From Devosia nitrariae (lineage in GTDB: Bacteria; Pseudomonadota; Alphaproteobacteria; Rhizobiales; Devosiaceae), in assembly GCF_030160115.1 (NCBI RefSeq), contig NZ_BSNS01000008.1, positions 26,223-90,222 of the forward strand: a DNA stretch of 64,000 bases, given 5' to 3'. The first letter of the stretch is position 1; each line of letters starts with the position of its first letter. Of the stretch, positions 48,601 to 58,899 are shown one piece after another. The translations under genes and the position numbers were made by a program. The notes beneath the pieces were generated by a model. It searched no databases. It had not been told where the DNA came from and worked only from the letters and a program-made list of their open reading frames with translations.

Positions 48601-51213
48601 CTGGTGCGTGGCAAGCGAGTCCTCGATTTGACCGGCGTGGCCAGCAAGCGACGCGTCGATATCTCGAGTGCGATCCGCAAGCGAGGTGTCGAGATCGCGG
48701 GTGCGGTCCGCGAGGGAGGCGTCGAGCGCGCGAGTGCGATCGGTCAGCGTGGTGTCGATGCCACTGACGCGCTTGTCGAGCGTCTCGGCGATGATCTCAG
48801 CGTGGCCTGCGAGCGAGTCCGAGACTTCCCGACTGCGTTCGGCGATGGCGTCGGTGATCTGCTGGCCGCGCACGTCGAGCAGACCGCCCAACTGATCGAC
48901 ACGTGCCGCCAGCGCATCGTCGAGGCGATTGGCACTGGTGTGGAGCACTTCGGCGAACGCCTGCGAGCGGCTTTCGATAATCTCGGAAATCTGGCTGGAG
49001 CGCTGATCGAGGGCGCCGGCGATTTCACCCGCGCGGGTGCCGAGAATGCCGTCCAGTTCCTCGGTGTGCCTGGTGACGATGCGATCGAGGCGCTCGGAGC
49101 GCTCGCCGAGCGTCGTTTCGAGCGTATCGGCGCGGGCGGTGAAGGTCTCGTTCTGCGCCTCTAGCGCGGCGATCAGCTTTTCGCCCTTGTCGCCGACGGC
49201 GCCGTCGAGCCTGCCGAGGCGCTCGTCGATGCCGACGGAGATCTCGTTGAGGCGCGCGTCGAATTCGGCAAGCGAGCCGGCGCCGGCGGTCGAGATGGTC
49301 ACGCGGGCCTTGTCGGCGGTCTCGTCGAGCGCGCCGTTGATCTCGATCAGCGCCGACTGCAGGCGGCTCTCGAGCGAGTTGAGCTGGATCGAAACGCTCT
49401 CATCGAGCTGGCGAGTCAGGGCGCTGAGGAGTGTTTCGGCTTCCCGGGAGCGGCCAGTGATGTCTTCGCTGAGGCGCTGGCCGACCAGGTCGAGAGCGCC
49501 GGCGACCTCATGGCCGCGCTGGTGCAACTGCTCGAGAAGCAGGTTGCCGCCGTCGGTGAGCAGGTTGGAGAGCGCGCTGGTCCGATCTTCGAGCGCACCC
49601 GAGAGGGTGCCGACCTGGGTTTCGATTACGCCGGCCAGGTTGGCGGCGCGGCTATCGAGCGCGCCGGTCAGAGCGTTGGCCTGCGCATCGATCGTTCCGG
49701 TCAGAGCATCAGCCTGCGCGGCGATCGCACCGGTCAGACTGGTGGCGCGCGTGTCGAGCGCCTCTGTCAGACTAGTGGTACGCATGTCCAGGGCGTCGGT
49801 CAGAACGGCCGTTCGCGTGTCGAGCGCGCCGGTCAGATTGGCTGCGCGCGCCTCGAGTGCACCCGTGAGACTGGCCGTTCGCGTGTCGAACGCGTCGGTC
49901 AGATTGGCTGCGCGCGTATCGAGGGCGTCGGTGAGACTGGCTGTACGAGTATCGAACGCGTCGGTAAAACCGGTTACCCGCGTTTCAAGCGCGTCGGCCA
50001 GGTCGGCGGTGCGCGTGTCGAGGGCATCGGTCAAATTGGTCGTGCGCGCGTCGAGCGCTTCGGTCAGGGCGCTGGCCTGCCCATCGATGGCGTCGGTGAA
50101 TATGGCTGCCCGACTGTCGAGGGCGTCCGTCAATGCATTCATCCTGTTGTCGATGGTCGACGAAAGAGCTTCCGTTCGCGCCGCAAGGTCACGCGACATG
50201 GCAGACGAATGCTCGGCAAAGCTCTGCGTCAGCTTGCCCGAGCTCTCGTCGATGGCTCCAAGGAAGTCGCCGGTGCGGTTTTCGAGGAGATTTACAAAGC
50301 CGTCGGCGCGCTCGGAAAAACCCGTGTTGAGGGTATTGCCGGCGGTCTCGAGCGCACGGGTCAGGTTCCCGCCGCTGTCGACGATGGTGCCGGCAATGCG
50401 CTGGGAGATCATGTCGAGGTCGAAGACGAGGCCGGTGTGGCTTTCGGTGATCGCCTCGCGCACGCGCTCGGTGTTGGAAAGGACACTCTCGCGCTGGGTG
50501 GCCAGCTCGGAAATAAGCGAGCGCATGCGCGACTCGTTTTCCGAATAGGTCTTTTCTAGCGCCGTGACCTCATTGTGGATCATGACTTCGAGTTCGCCGG
50601 CCCGCGAGAGGGCGCGCTCGAGGCCATCGCCGAGGGCATTGACCTCGCGGCGCACAGCCTGGCCGACCGTTGCCACACGCTCGGCGGCGGCAACTTCCGG
50701 TTCGGTCAGGCGCACCGCCGCCTGGGTGATCGACGAGGCCGCATTGCGCAGGTCCTGGGCGCGACGCACAAGCGTTGCAACTGCAAAGAAGCCCAGCACC
50801 GGCAGGAGCATCAGCGCGATCAGGCCGATAAAGTCGAGGGTGCGGACAAAGGTCGAGATGTCGGCGAGCTGGTCCTGGTAACGCAGATAACCGGCTGTAC
50901 CCGTGGCGCCGAGCCAGACGACCGAGAGGATGGTGGCGATCCAGGTGGGCGTCGACGAGGAGCGGGTCTGCAGTCCATAAAGGATCCGCGACGGCTGGAT
51001 GCGATCGTCATTGGCGATGGTGTTCGCCTGTGCGGCAATGCGATTGGCAGCGCGCAGCCGCTCCGACCGCGGCGCGGCTTCTGCGGGCTTCTTTTCCGGT
51101 TCGGCCTTTGGGGCCGGCTCCAGGTTGAAGACCGAGTCCTTGAGAGCGTCCTCTACGGCCGAAAACGCAAGCGCAGCAGGATCGTTTGCGGGGGGTGTCG
51201 AATTCTTCGCCAT
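45700..51213 (-). CDS. Giant membrane-anchored hendecad coiled-coil protein, GPR-like (growth pole ring)
   Basis: 1837-residue protein. Residues 1-90 are charged and Pro/Ala-rich. Two transmembrane helices follow (about 91-110 and 126-149). The rest is a very long helical rod made of 11-residue repeats of the form xLTDALDTRTA; the clearest runs are at about 345-545 and 660-980, with further copies (VNQSLLETSER) near the C-terminus. A Pro-rich linker lies near 1660-1730, then a compact C-terminal domain. Size, repeats and topology match the GPR protein that organises polar growth in Agrobacterium, which has apolipoprotein-like repeats. A CtrA-type box lies upstream and a terminator downstream. 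Confidence 0.85.
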   Translation of the reverse strand: MAKNSTPPANDPAALAFSAVEDALKDSVFNLEPAPKAEPEKKPAEAAPRSERLRAANRIAAQANTIANDDRIQPSRILYGLQTRSSSTPTWIATILSVVWLGATGTAGYLRYQDQLADISTFVRTLDFIGLIALMLLPVLGFFAVATLVRRAQDLRNAASSITQAAVRLTEPEVAAAERVATVGQAVRREVNALGDGLERALSRAGELEVMIHNEVTALEKTYSENESRMRSLISELATQRESVLSNTERVREAITESHTGLVFDLDMISQRIAGTIVDSGGNLTRALETAGNTLNTGFSERADGFVNLLENRTGDFLGAIDESSGKLTQSFAEHSSAMSRDLAARTEALSSTIDNRMNALTDALDSRAAIFTDAIDGQASALTEALDARTTNLTDALDTRTADLADALETRVTGFTDAFDTRTASLTDALDTRAANLTDAFDTRTASLTGALEARAANLTGALDTRTAVLTDALDMRTTSLTEALDTRATSLTGAIAAQADALTGTIDAQANALTGALDSRAANLAGVIETQVGTLSGALEDRTSALSNLLTDGGNLLLEQLHQRGHEVAGALDLVGQRLSEDITGRSREAETLLSALTRQLDESVSIQLNSLESRLQSALIEINGALDETADKARVTISTAGAGSLAEFDARLNEISVGIDERLGRLDGAVGDKGEKLIAALEAQNETFTARADTLETTLGERSERLDRIVTRHTEELDGILGTRAGEIAGALDQRSSQISEIIESRSQAFAEVLHTSANRLDDALAARVDQLGGLLDVRGQQITDAIAERSREVSDSLAGHAEIIAETLDKRVSGIDTTLTDRTRALDASLADRTRDLDTSLADRTRDIDASLAGHAGQIEDSLATHQQGMSEAIARRTEELGSTLAERTQGFEDAIATRTQALADTIAEKGGSLTAELDTQTVALTTALDNRTHQLASTVGTRTSALSDALAQRTEQLAEQLTVRTEEMSRVIEDQGLVARDRIDASLRSVTETMAERVDNVSGRIDDKVAGINESLGRGIDDALVRITDAENGVIHRIEGASSTVSESARQAADIIETGVDSARKAIADMVDQRLGTLPEAITARADITADRLAALNASINTSITQSMADLEAGADRIEETITNRLGHATQTIVSDVNTSADRMDTAVRQALQQIQAAAANIDQLVSIKATGAVDDIAARVADINRSVAEHTDSFAAIVAEKSDELRGALAGHGNVLREALAETAREAEEVMSVSTSRILQDVGSALGKLNDSNLLLQRVLDASTSNLKLLETNVAEQTAGYSSAVRDAISQTEEAGQMVSRHVDALHQTIRGMTAEFGSVLGRLDTEAANIAEAANTLSTSGNFALETLEERRGAMDALASTFTARADDIDARMRLFAQSIADTVNDTERRLIGARRAMDDALNATSTGVTEAIETATSTVNQSLLETSERVNQSLLETSERVSETLTTTGRQVDSALLRASDSAATAMRQNTNVVSEALSQTAERVNTALSSTTSTLTDTINDSTSSVRHAITSHTDALREALDVTSEEVTNRIGQFHETAGTEGQRTNHAIRQAQQSMISEMQRALEDATQRFNDTARAMRDTAHEVGSELEATRSELARGVSELPEETRASAAAMRRVVAEQIEALSELNAIVRSQPATRDLNDRAPAPAPRQEPRPAYRAPEPSRAVSYREEPRPAPAAVAAAPQPAQPAQPAEDGGGWLRDVLRNATAKQAGSQPANLSGLTEEIARSIDEAALADAWNHYQSGEKGVFSRRIYTLAGQSTYDDLRRRLQRDPEFSRTAQAYMSEFEQLLRRAASGPNAATETREHLLSDRGKVYTALSHASGRLG
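48273..49233 (-). repeat. Second block of degenerate 33-bp tandem repeats in the coiled-coil gene
   Basis: Codes for residues about 660-980, where the sequence falls into 11-residue units such as SLADRTRDLDT and TLAERTQGFED. DNA units are diverged but keep the 33-base period. Confidence 0.65.
49578..50178 (-). repeat. First block of 33-bp tandem repeats in the coiled-coil gene
   Basis: About 18 units coding for residues about 345-545, for example SLTDALDTRAA, NLTDAFDTRTA and SLTGALEARAA. Neighbouring units are more alike than in the second block, which suggests recent expansion or gene conversion. Confidence 0.75.
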
Positions 51214-51575
51214 ACTCTTTACAACTCTCGCGTCGACTCAACCGGCGATACGGCGAGGTATGCGAGCTGTCATGACTCGTGTCCCCTTTCTGGAAGGGAT
51301 GTCAGATCGCTCGAATTCGATGCAAATGCCCCGCATCGACCCCTTGAACCCACGCCGCCGCGCGCTGGTAGTAGCGCATTAATACATGCAATTTTACACA
51401 AACCGAACCTTTTCTTAACGAAAGGTTAATCGTGTTTGACCAAACCTGCCGGCCGAACACAACCTCAACCAAAGGCGAAGGTGTGGCTTAAGCTCCCGTT
51501 CACAGCCGCTGATTAGGTTTGGGGATCGGGCCGTCATCATGAGGATTTAGCGACCCGAACCCGACGGGAAGTAAT
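51214..51575. promoter_or_regulatory. 362-bp divergent region between the coiled-coil and Hpt genes
   Basis: AT-rich compared with its surroundings near 51380-51430. It contains the CtrA-type box (51415-51429) and two GACTC sites (51235-51239, 51274-51278) that fit the GANTC target of the cell-cycle methylase CcrM. No ORF is supported. Confidence 0.55.
51415..51429. promoter_or_regulatory. CtrA-type binding site TTAA-N7-TTAA
   Basis: TTAACGAAAGGTTAA matches the full CtrA consensus spacing exactly. CtrA is the master cell-cycle regulator of alphaproteobacteria. The site is 147 bases before the Hpt gene and about 200 before the coiled-coil gene. Confidence 0.65.
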
Positions 51576-51971
51576 ATGGCGCGCGCTGCAGGCTTTGTCG
51601 AACATGTGGAAAACCCGGCTACGGGGCGAGAGAGCCGGCCGATTGACCGTGAACACCTCGCCCGGCAGTGCCTGGGAGATGTGAGCCTCGAGGTCGAGGT
51701 GCTGCGGCTCTTCGACGAGACGATCGCGCGCTATATGGGGCGGCTCGTGGCCTCTGCCGATGCCGATGAGAAGAAGATGAACCTGCATGTCATCAAGGGG
51801 GCTGCCGCAGGAGTCGGCGCCTGGGGCGTCGCGGACGTTGCACGCGAGGCCGAAGCGAGCCTGCGCGAGGGACGGCCGGTGGGCACCGAGCAGGTCGCGG
51901 ACCTGGCGATCGCCGTCGAGGAAGTGCGCGGGTATATTGCCGGGTTCGTCGCGGAGGCGGACCAGGGCTAG
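51576..51971 (+). CDS. Hpt (histidine phosphotransfer) domain protein
   Basis: 131-residue stand-alone Hpt protein. The four-helix core contains HVIKGAAAGVGAW, with the phospho-accepting His at about residue 71; the canonical form is HxLKGSSxxxGA. The N-terminal 25 residues are likely disordered. It would relay phosphate between a hybrid kinase and a response regulator, neither of which is nearby. It shares its promoter region, including a CtrA-type box, with the GPR-like gene, so a cell-cycle phosphorelay role is plausible. Confidence 0.82.
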   Translation: MARAAGFVEHVENPATGRESRPIDREHLARQCLGDVSLEVEVLRLFDETIARYMGRLVASADADEKKMNLHVIKGAAAGVGAWGVADVAREAEASLREGRPVGTEQVADLAIAVEEVRGYIAGFVAEADQG

Positions 51972-52129
51972 CGCCGTCTCGCTCGCTCGCGGGCGCCGGC
52001 ACGCTCACGAACACGCCAGCCGTTTGACGGCAGCGGCCGAAACCCACTATAGAGCGGCCACGCATCGTCCGAGCCTGCCGCGTTTGCGCGCGGCTGCGGG
52101 CGCCCCTTCTCGAATAGGCCCGACTATCC

Positions 52130-53748
52130 ATGAGCGCTGTCCAGGCGGTCGCGACCGCTCCTCTTTCCCGCATCGACCAGTCGCTGGCGAGCACGGATGC
52201 CTTCCGCACGCGTCGCACCTTCGCCATCATCTCGCATCCGGACGCCGGCAAGACCACGCTGACCGAGCGACTGCTGTCTGCCGCCGGAGCCATCCAGAAC
52301 GCGGGCCAGGTGCGCGGCAAGGCCGGCACGCGCTCGACGCGCTCGGACTGGATGGAGATGGAGCAGCAGCGCGGCATCTCCATCGCTTCGTCGGTCATGA
52401 CCTTCGACTATCAGGGACTGACCTTCAACCTGCTCGATACTCCAGGTCACTCGGACTTTTCCGAGGACACCTACCGTGTGCTGACGGCGGTGGACGCGGC
52501 CATCATGGTGATCGATGCGGCCAAGGGCATTGAAAGCCAGACCTTGAAGCTCTTCGAGGTCTGCCGGCTGCGCGACATCCCCATCATCACCTTCATCAAC
52601 AAGATCGACCGTGAGGGCCAGGAGCCGCTGGCGCTCTTCGACGAGATTGCCGACAAGCTGGCGCTCGACCTCACCCCGGCGCTGTGGCCGATCGGGCAGG
52701 GGGTCGACTATCGCGGCTATCTCGACCTCGTTGAAAACCGCGTCGTCGGCCCGACGGGCACGCCCGGAGCCGAGTGGGACGAGATCGAAGAGCTTCTCGA
52801 CCACGACGACCTGATGGCCGATCCCGTTTTCGTCAACGCCATCGAGACGCTTGACCTGACGCGCTCGGCGCTGCCGGAATTCGATCTTGCGACCTTTCAG
52901 GCCGGGCACCTGACGCCGGTCCTCTTCGGTTCGGCGCTCAAGGGCTTTGGCGTCGCCGAACTGCTGCGCGCGCTCGGCGAATGGGCGCCGGAGCCGCGGC
53001 CGCAGCCGGCCGAGCCCAAGCCTATCGAGCCCGCGGAAAAGAAGGTCACCGGGTTCGTCTTCAAGGTGCAGGCCAATATGGACGCAAACCATCGCGACCG
53101 CATCGCGTTCGTACGGCTGTCCTCGGGCACTTTCGCGCGCGGTATGAAATTGAGGAACGTGCGCACCGGCAAGGACCTCGCCATCTCCAACCCGATGTTT
53201 TTTTTCGGCAACAACCGGGAGTTGGCGGAAGAGGCGGTGGCGGGCGACATCGTCGGCATCCCCAACCACGGGACGCTTTCGGTGGGCGATACGCTGACCG
53301 AAGGCGCGGCGATCAAGGTGACGGGCATTCCGAACTTCGCGCCCGAGATCATTCGGCGGGTGCGGCTTGCCGAGGCCATCAAGGCCAAGCAACTCGCCAA
53401 GGCGCTCTCGGACCTTGCCGAGGAGGGCGTGGCACAGGTCTTTCGCCGTATGGTCGGTGCCGACTATCTCGTCGGTGTCGTCGGACCGCTGCAGCTCGAG
53501 GTGTTGGGGGCGCGCGTCGAGAAGGAATACAATGTTCCCATCGGTTTCGAAAGCGTGGGGATGGAAGTGGCGCGATGGGTGGAGAGCGACGACGAGGCCG
53601 AGCTCAAGCGCTTCATCGCCGCCCAGAAGACCAACATGGCCGAAGACCGCGACGGGGCGCCGGTGTTCATGGCGCAGAACGCATGGTGGGCGCAGCGCGC
53701 GCAGCAGGACTTTCCCAAGGTCCGGTTCCTGACGACCAAGGAACGGGC

Positions 53749-53752
<4 letters not shown>
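52130..53752 (+). CDS. prfC: Peptide chain release factor 3
   Basis: 540-residue translational GTPase that recycles RF1/RF2. G1 motif ISHPDAGKTTLTE (about 35-47), switch region EQQRGISIASSV (about 80-91), G3 DTPGHSDFSEDTYR (about 103-116) and G4 NKIDREGQEP (about 157-166) are all present. The serine-containing RGISI differs from the RGITI of EF-G, as expected for RF3. An eight-T run at 53198-53205 encodes MFFFGNN without breaking the frame. It overlaps the methyltransferase gene by 4 bases. Confidence 0.97.
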
Positions 53753-55333
<1,581 letters not shown>

Positions 55334-55463
55334 CACCCGGCCGGAGCCGAAGTTCTCGGAGAAAAATTTCCTTCCTCCGCGCAAGCGCAGATTCATTTGG
55401 CGGGTGCGCGACCGTCTCGCGGGCGGCGTTCTAACTGCGGTGCAGGAAGGGAAATATAAAAGC

Positions 55464-55478
55464 TATTGTATTTCAATA
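55464..55478. promoter_or_regulatory. Palindromic operator candidate upstream of cysG
   Basis: Perfect inverted repeat TATTG-TATTT-CAATA, 60 bases before the cysG start in an AT-rich patch. Near it, an imperfect pair ATTTCCTTCCT / AGGAAGGGAAAT (about 55366, 55444) could form a further loop. It is likely the target of a sulfur or cysteine regulator. Confidence 0.5.
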
Positions 55479-55537
55479 TCTTGCTCGTGGCGCACAGTGT
55501 CTCTATTTTCCGGGTCTCACTAAGGACAAGGAGTCCA

Positions 55538-56932
55538 ATGGGCCAACTCAACACATTTCCGTTGAGCTACAGGATCGAGGGTAAGCGCATCGTCATCGTC
55601 GGCGGTGGAGAAGAAGCCCTCAACAAGACCCGATTGGCGATTAAGACGACTGCATCGGTCGTCATTATTTCCTCGAAAATCGAAGCGGACTTTTCTGCGT
55701 TACCGGTGACGGTCCTGGCGCGGCCTTTTGCTGCCTCCGACCTCGACGGCGCAGCCTTGGTGTTCGTGGCTGACCATGGTGCAGACGGCGAGGCGGCGAA
55801 GGTTGCGGCGCGGGCGCGGGGCGTGCCGCTCAACGTCGTCGACGTGCCCAGCGAATGCGACTTCTATACGCCCTCGATCGTCGAGCGGGCGCCGCTAACG
55901 GTGGCGATCTCGACCGAAGGCGATGCGCCGGTGCTGGCGCGGCTGGTGCGCGCCAGGATCGAGGCGCTGCTGCCGCCGGGGCTGGGCCAAGTGGCGCGGC
56001 TCGCCGGGAGCCTGCGGAGTAGAGTTGAGAACCTGCTTCAAGACGGGGCAGCAAAGCGCCGGTTCTACGAGGATCTCGTCACCTCTCCGACTGTCGAGGC
56101 GGCGGCCAGCACCGGTGACGGCGCGAAGGAAGCCGAGGCGATGCTCCAAGAGCACGCCGTCAGAGGCGGTGGGGCCGGGATGGTTTGGCTCATCGGGGCT
56201 GGGCCGGGGGCCGAGGACCTCTTGACGCTGCGCGCGCAGCGCCTGCTGCAAGAGGCGGACGTGATCGTACATGACCAGCTCGTGCCCGATGCCGTGGTGG
56301 AGATGGGTCGGCGCGACGCCGAGCGCATCTGCGTCGGTAAGGCCAAGGGGCATCATTCGTTCAGCCAGGCCCAGATCAACACGCTCCTCGTCAGGCTTGC
56401 CGGCGAGGGCCGGAAGGTCGCACGGCTGAAATCGGGCGACCCTATGGTTTTCGGGCGGGCCGGCGAGGAGATCGCGGCGTTGCGCAAGGCCGGGATCGGC
56501 TATGCGGTGGTCCCTGGGGTCAGCGCCGCGCTGGCGGCAGCGGCCGATACGGCAACGCCGGTGACCCTGCGGAAAGTGTCGAGCGGTTTCGTGATGGCGA
56601 CGGCACATGGCGCCGACGACGCGGAGCTTGCGCACTGGGCGGCACTCGCCGGGAGCGGATTGACACTGGCGCTCTATATGGGCAAGTCGATCGCAGCCGA
56701 GGTGGCAGGCCGACTGATCGATTTCGGCGCGGGGGCGAAGCTGCCGATCGGCATCGTCGTCAATGCCGGGCGGGTGGACAAGACGCTCTACGCCGGCACG
56801 CTCGGCGGGCTGGCGACGGGCGCGATCGCGTTCGCTGACGGGCCGGCGATCATATTCGTGGGCGAGGCAGTGGCAGCCGGCGACTGGGCCGGGGCCGCCG
56901 AGATCGCAGCACAGGAATTCAAGGTGGCTTGA
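55538..56932 (+). CDS. cysG: Siroheme synthase (CysG, multifunctional)
   Basis: 464-residue enzyme turning uroporphyrinogen III into siroheme. The N-terminal dehydrogenase/ferrochelatase half (about 1-200) has the NAD motif VIVGGGEEALNK. The C-terminal methyltransferase half (about 216-450) has VWLIGAGPGAEDLLTLRAQ, VIVHDQLV, GDPMVFGRAGEE and VVPGVSAA. The start at 55538 has AAGGAG upstream; the frame is open another 24 codons but those lie in the operator region. First gene of the sulfite-reduction operon, whose CysI needs siroheme. Confidence 0.96.
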   Translation: MGQLNTFPLSYRIEGKRIVIVGGGEEALNKTRLAIKTTASVVIISSKIEADFSALPVTVLARPFAASDLDGAALVFVADHGADGEAAKVAARARGVPLNVVDVPSECDFYTPSIVERAPLTVAISTEGDAPVLARLVRARIEALLPPGLGQVARLAGSLRSRVENLLQDGAAKRRFYEDLVTSPTVEAAASTGDGAKEAEAMLQEHAVRGGGAGMVWLIGAGPGAEDLLTLRAQRLLQEADVIVHDQLVPDAVVEMGRRDAERICVGKAKGHHSFSQAQINTLLVRLAGEGRKVARLKSGDPMVFGRAGEEIAALRKAGIGYAVVPGVSAALAAAADTATPVTLRKVSSGFVMATAHGADDAELAHWAALAGSGLTLALYMGKSIAAEVAGRLIDFGAGAKLPIGIVVNAGRVDKTLYAGTLGGLATGAIAFADGPAIIFVGEAVAAGDWAGAAEIAAQEFKVA

Positions 56933-56936
56933 GGCA

Positions 56937-57242
56937 ATGGAAATTCTAACTGGAAACGAGCTGACGTCCGGCGCGACGGTCTATCTCGACGCCGAGGGGC
57001 GGTGGGTCGAGGACCTGCAGGCAGCGCGGGTCTTTGGCAAGGACGAGGCCGAGGCCAAGGAGGCGGCTCTTGCGGCCACCAAGGCGACCGGGCGGATCGT
57101 CAGCCTCGAGGCCGAGGACGTGAACATGGTCGAGGGGCGGATCGTGCCGATCCGGTTGCGCGAGCGCATCCGCGCAGCGGGGCCGACCGCGCCCGCCTTC
57201 GACCGGCAGCATCTGGGTGAGGACGGTCATGTATCGATATGA
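56937..57242 (+). CDS. DUF2849-domain protein of the sulfite operon
   Basis: 101-residue protein starting at the ATG at 56937, 4 bases after the cysG stop. It carries the DUF2849 pattern ILTGNELTSGATVYLDAEGRW (quoted in part as GNELTSGATVYLDAEG) and ends GEDGHVSI. DUF2849 genes occur almost only between cysG and cysI in alphaproteobacteria, which points to a helper role for sulfite reductase, not yet defined. Its last 14 bases overlap the cysI start. Confidence 0.88.
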   Translation: MEILTGNELTSGATVYLDAEGRWVEDLQAARVFGKDEAEAKEAALAATKATGRIVSLEAEDVNMVEGRIVPIRLRERIRAAGPTAPAFDRQHLGEDGHVSI

Positions 57243-58899
57243 CGAATTCGACGCCGCGTTCGTGCGCGAGCGCACCGCGCAGTTCAGCGATCAGGTGCGG
57301 CGGCGCGTTTCGGGCGAGCTGAGCGAGGACCAGTTCCGTCCGCTGCGGCTGATGAACGGCCTCTACCTGCAGCTCCATGCCTATATGTTGCGCATCGCCG
57401 TGCCCTATGGAACGCTGAGCTCGCGCCAGCTGCGGATGCTCGCGCATATTGCGCGCACCTACGACCGCGGCTATGGGCACTTCACCACCCGGCAGAACAT
57501 CCAGTTCAACTGGCCAAAGCTGAAGGACGTGCCGGATATCCTCGCCGACCTCGCTTCGGTCGAGATGCACGCGATCCAGACTTCCGGCAACTGCATCCGC
57601 AACATCACCACGGACCAGTTCGCAGGCGCGGCGGCCGACGAGATCATCGATCCGCGGCCGGTGGCCGAGATCCTGCGCCAATGGTCGAGCCTCCATCCCG
57701 AGTTCAGCTACCTGCCGCGCAAATTCAAGATTGCCATGTCGGGTTCGCCCAACGACCGGGCCGCGATCCGCTTCCACGATATCGGCCTGCAGGCGGTCGC
57801 CAATCCTAGTGGTGAAATCGGCTGGGAAGTCTGGGTCGGCGGCGGGCTTGGGCGCACGCCCATCGTCGGCAAGATGATCAACGGTTTCGTGCCAAATGAG
57901 CACTTGCTCGCGTATCTGGAGAGCATCCTGCGCGTCTACAATCGCTACGGGCGGCGCGACAACAAGTTCAAGGCGCGGATCAAGATCCTTGTCCACGAGG
58001 AGGGACTTGAAACGATCAAGGGCCAGGTGGAGGCCGAGTTCGCCGAAATGCGCGGCGGGGTACTCACCCTGCCGCAGGAGGAGCTCGACCGTATCGCCGC
58101 CTATTTCACTCCGCCGCCGTTCGAGGAGCTGCCGGCGACGCGCATCGACGTCAAGCGCGAGAAAATCCTCGACACCGCCTATGGCGAATGGCTGGAGAAC
58201 AACATCACCTCGCACCGCATGCCTGGTTATGCGAGCGTGACGATCTCATTGAAACCCGTCGGGAAGCCGCCGGGGGATGCGAGCGCCGAGCAGATGGAGG
58301 CAGTCGCAGACCTTGCCGAACGCTACTCGTTCGATGAGCTGCGCGTGACGCACGAGCAGAACCTAGTGCTGCCGCATGTGCGGATCGCCGATCTCAGGAC
58401 GATCTATAATGCTCTGGTCGCGGAGGAACTCGCGGACGGCAATGCGGGTCTCATCACCGACATGATCTGCTGCCCCGGGCTCGACTTTTGCGCGCTGGCC
58501 AATGCGCGGTCCATCCCCATCGCCCAGTCGATTTCCGAGCGCTTCGCCAGCATGACGCGGCAGAAGGAGATCGGGGACCTGAAGATCAAGATCTCGGGTT
58601 GCATCAACGCTTGCGGGCACCACCACGTGGGTCACATCGGCATCCTCGGTGTGGAGAAGAAGGGCGGCGAGCTCTATCAGATCACCCTCGGGGGCGACGC
58701 GACCGAGAACGCGGCAGTCGGCAAGATCATGGGCCCAGGCTTCGAGGCGGAGGCCGTGCCCGATGCCATCGAGCGGCTGGTCGATGCCTATATCGGCCTG
58801 CGGCAGAACCCGGCAGAGCCATTCATCGCCGCTGTCCGGCGGCTGGGCGAAGCGCCGTTCAAGGAGGCCCTTTATGGCGCAAGTGAACGCGCTGCCTAG
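57229..58899 (+). CDS. cysI: Siroheme sulfite reductase (CysI-type hemoprotein)
   Basis: 556-residue enzyme reducing sulfite to sulfide with six electrons. Start at 57229 has GGTGAGGA upstream. The siroheme/[4Fe-4S] ligands lie in CCPGLDFCALANARS (about 413-427) and SGCINACGHHHVGHIG (about 456-471), giving four cysteines. The substrate region FTTRQNIQFNW is near residue 86. No cysJ flavoprotein is nearby, while ferredoxin and ferredoxin-NADP reductase genes flank the operon, so electrons probably come from ferredoxin. It overlaps cysH by 26 bases. Confidence 0.95.
   Translation: MYRYDEFDAAFVRERTAQFSDQVRRRVSGELSEDQFRPLRLMNGLYLQLHAYMLRIAVPYGTLSSRQLRMLAHIARTYDRGYGHFTTRQNIQFNWPKLKDVPDILADLASVEMHAIQTSGNCIRNITTDQFAGAAADEIIDPRPVAEILRQWSSLHPEFSYLPRKFKIAMSGSPNDRAAIRFHDIGLQAVANPSGEIGWEVWVGGGLGRTPIVGKMINGFVPNEHLLAYLESILRVYNRYGRRDNKFKARIKILVHEEGLETIKGQVEAEFAEMRGGVLTLPQEELDRIAAYFTPPPFEELPATRIDVKREKILDTAYGEWLENNITSHRMPGYASVTISLKPVGKPPGDASAEQMEAVADLAERYSFDELRVTHEQNLVLPHVRIADLRTIYNALVAEELADGNAGLITDMICCPGLDFCALANARSIPIAQSISERFASMTRQKEIGDLKIKISGCINACGHHHVGHIGILGVEKKGGELYQITLGGDATENAAVGKIMGPGFEAEAVPDAIERLVDAYIGLRQNPAEPFIAAVRRLGEAPFKEALYGASERAA

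Noticed and set aside
49578..50178. Regular repeats with about 33-bp period that could suggest a CRISPR array
   Set aside because: There are no unique spacers, the repeats are contiguous and coding, and the period equals one 11-residue protein repeat.
49037..50548. Long plus-strand open frame (503 codons) opposite the coiled-coil gene
   Set aside because: It is an antisense echo of the 11-codon repeats, with serine/arginine-rich low-complexity translation and no ribosome site.
53198..53205. Run of eight T in prfC as a possible programmed frameshift
   Set aside because: The zero frame codes MFFFGNN and continues with all RF3 motifs; no downstream alternative frame is meaningful.
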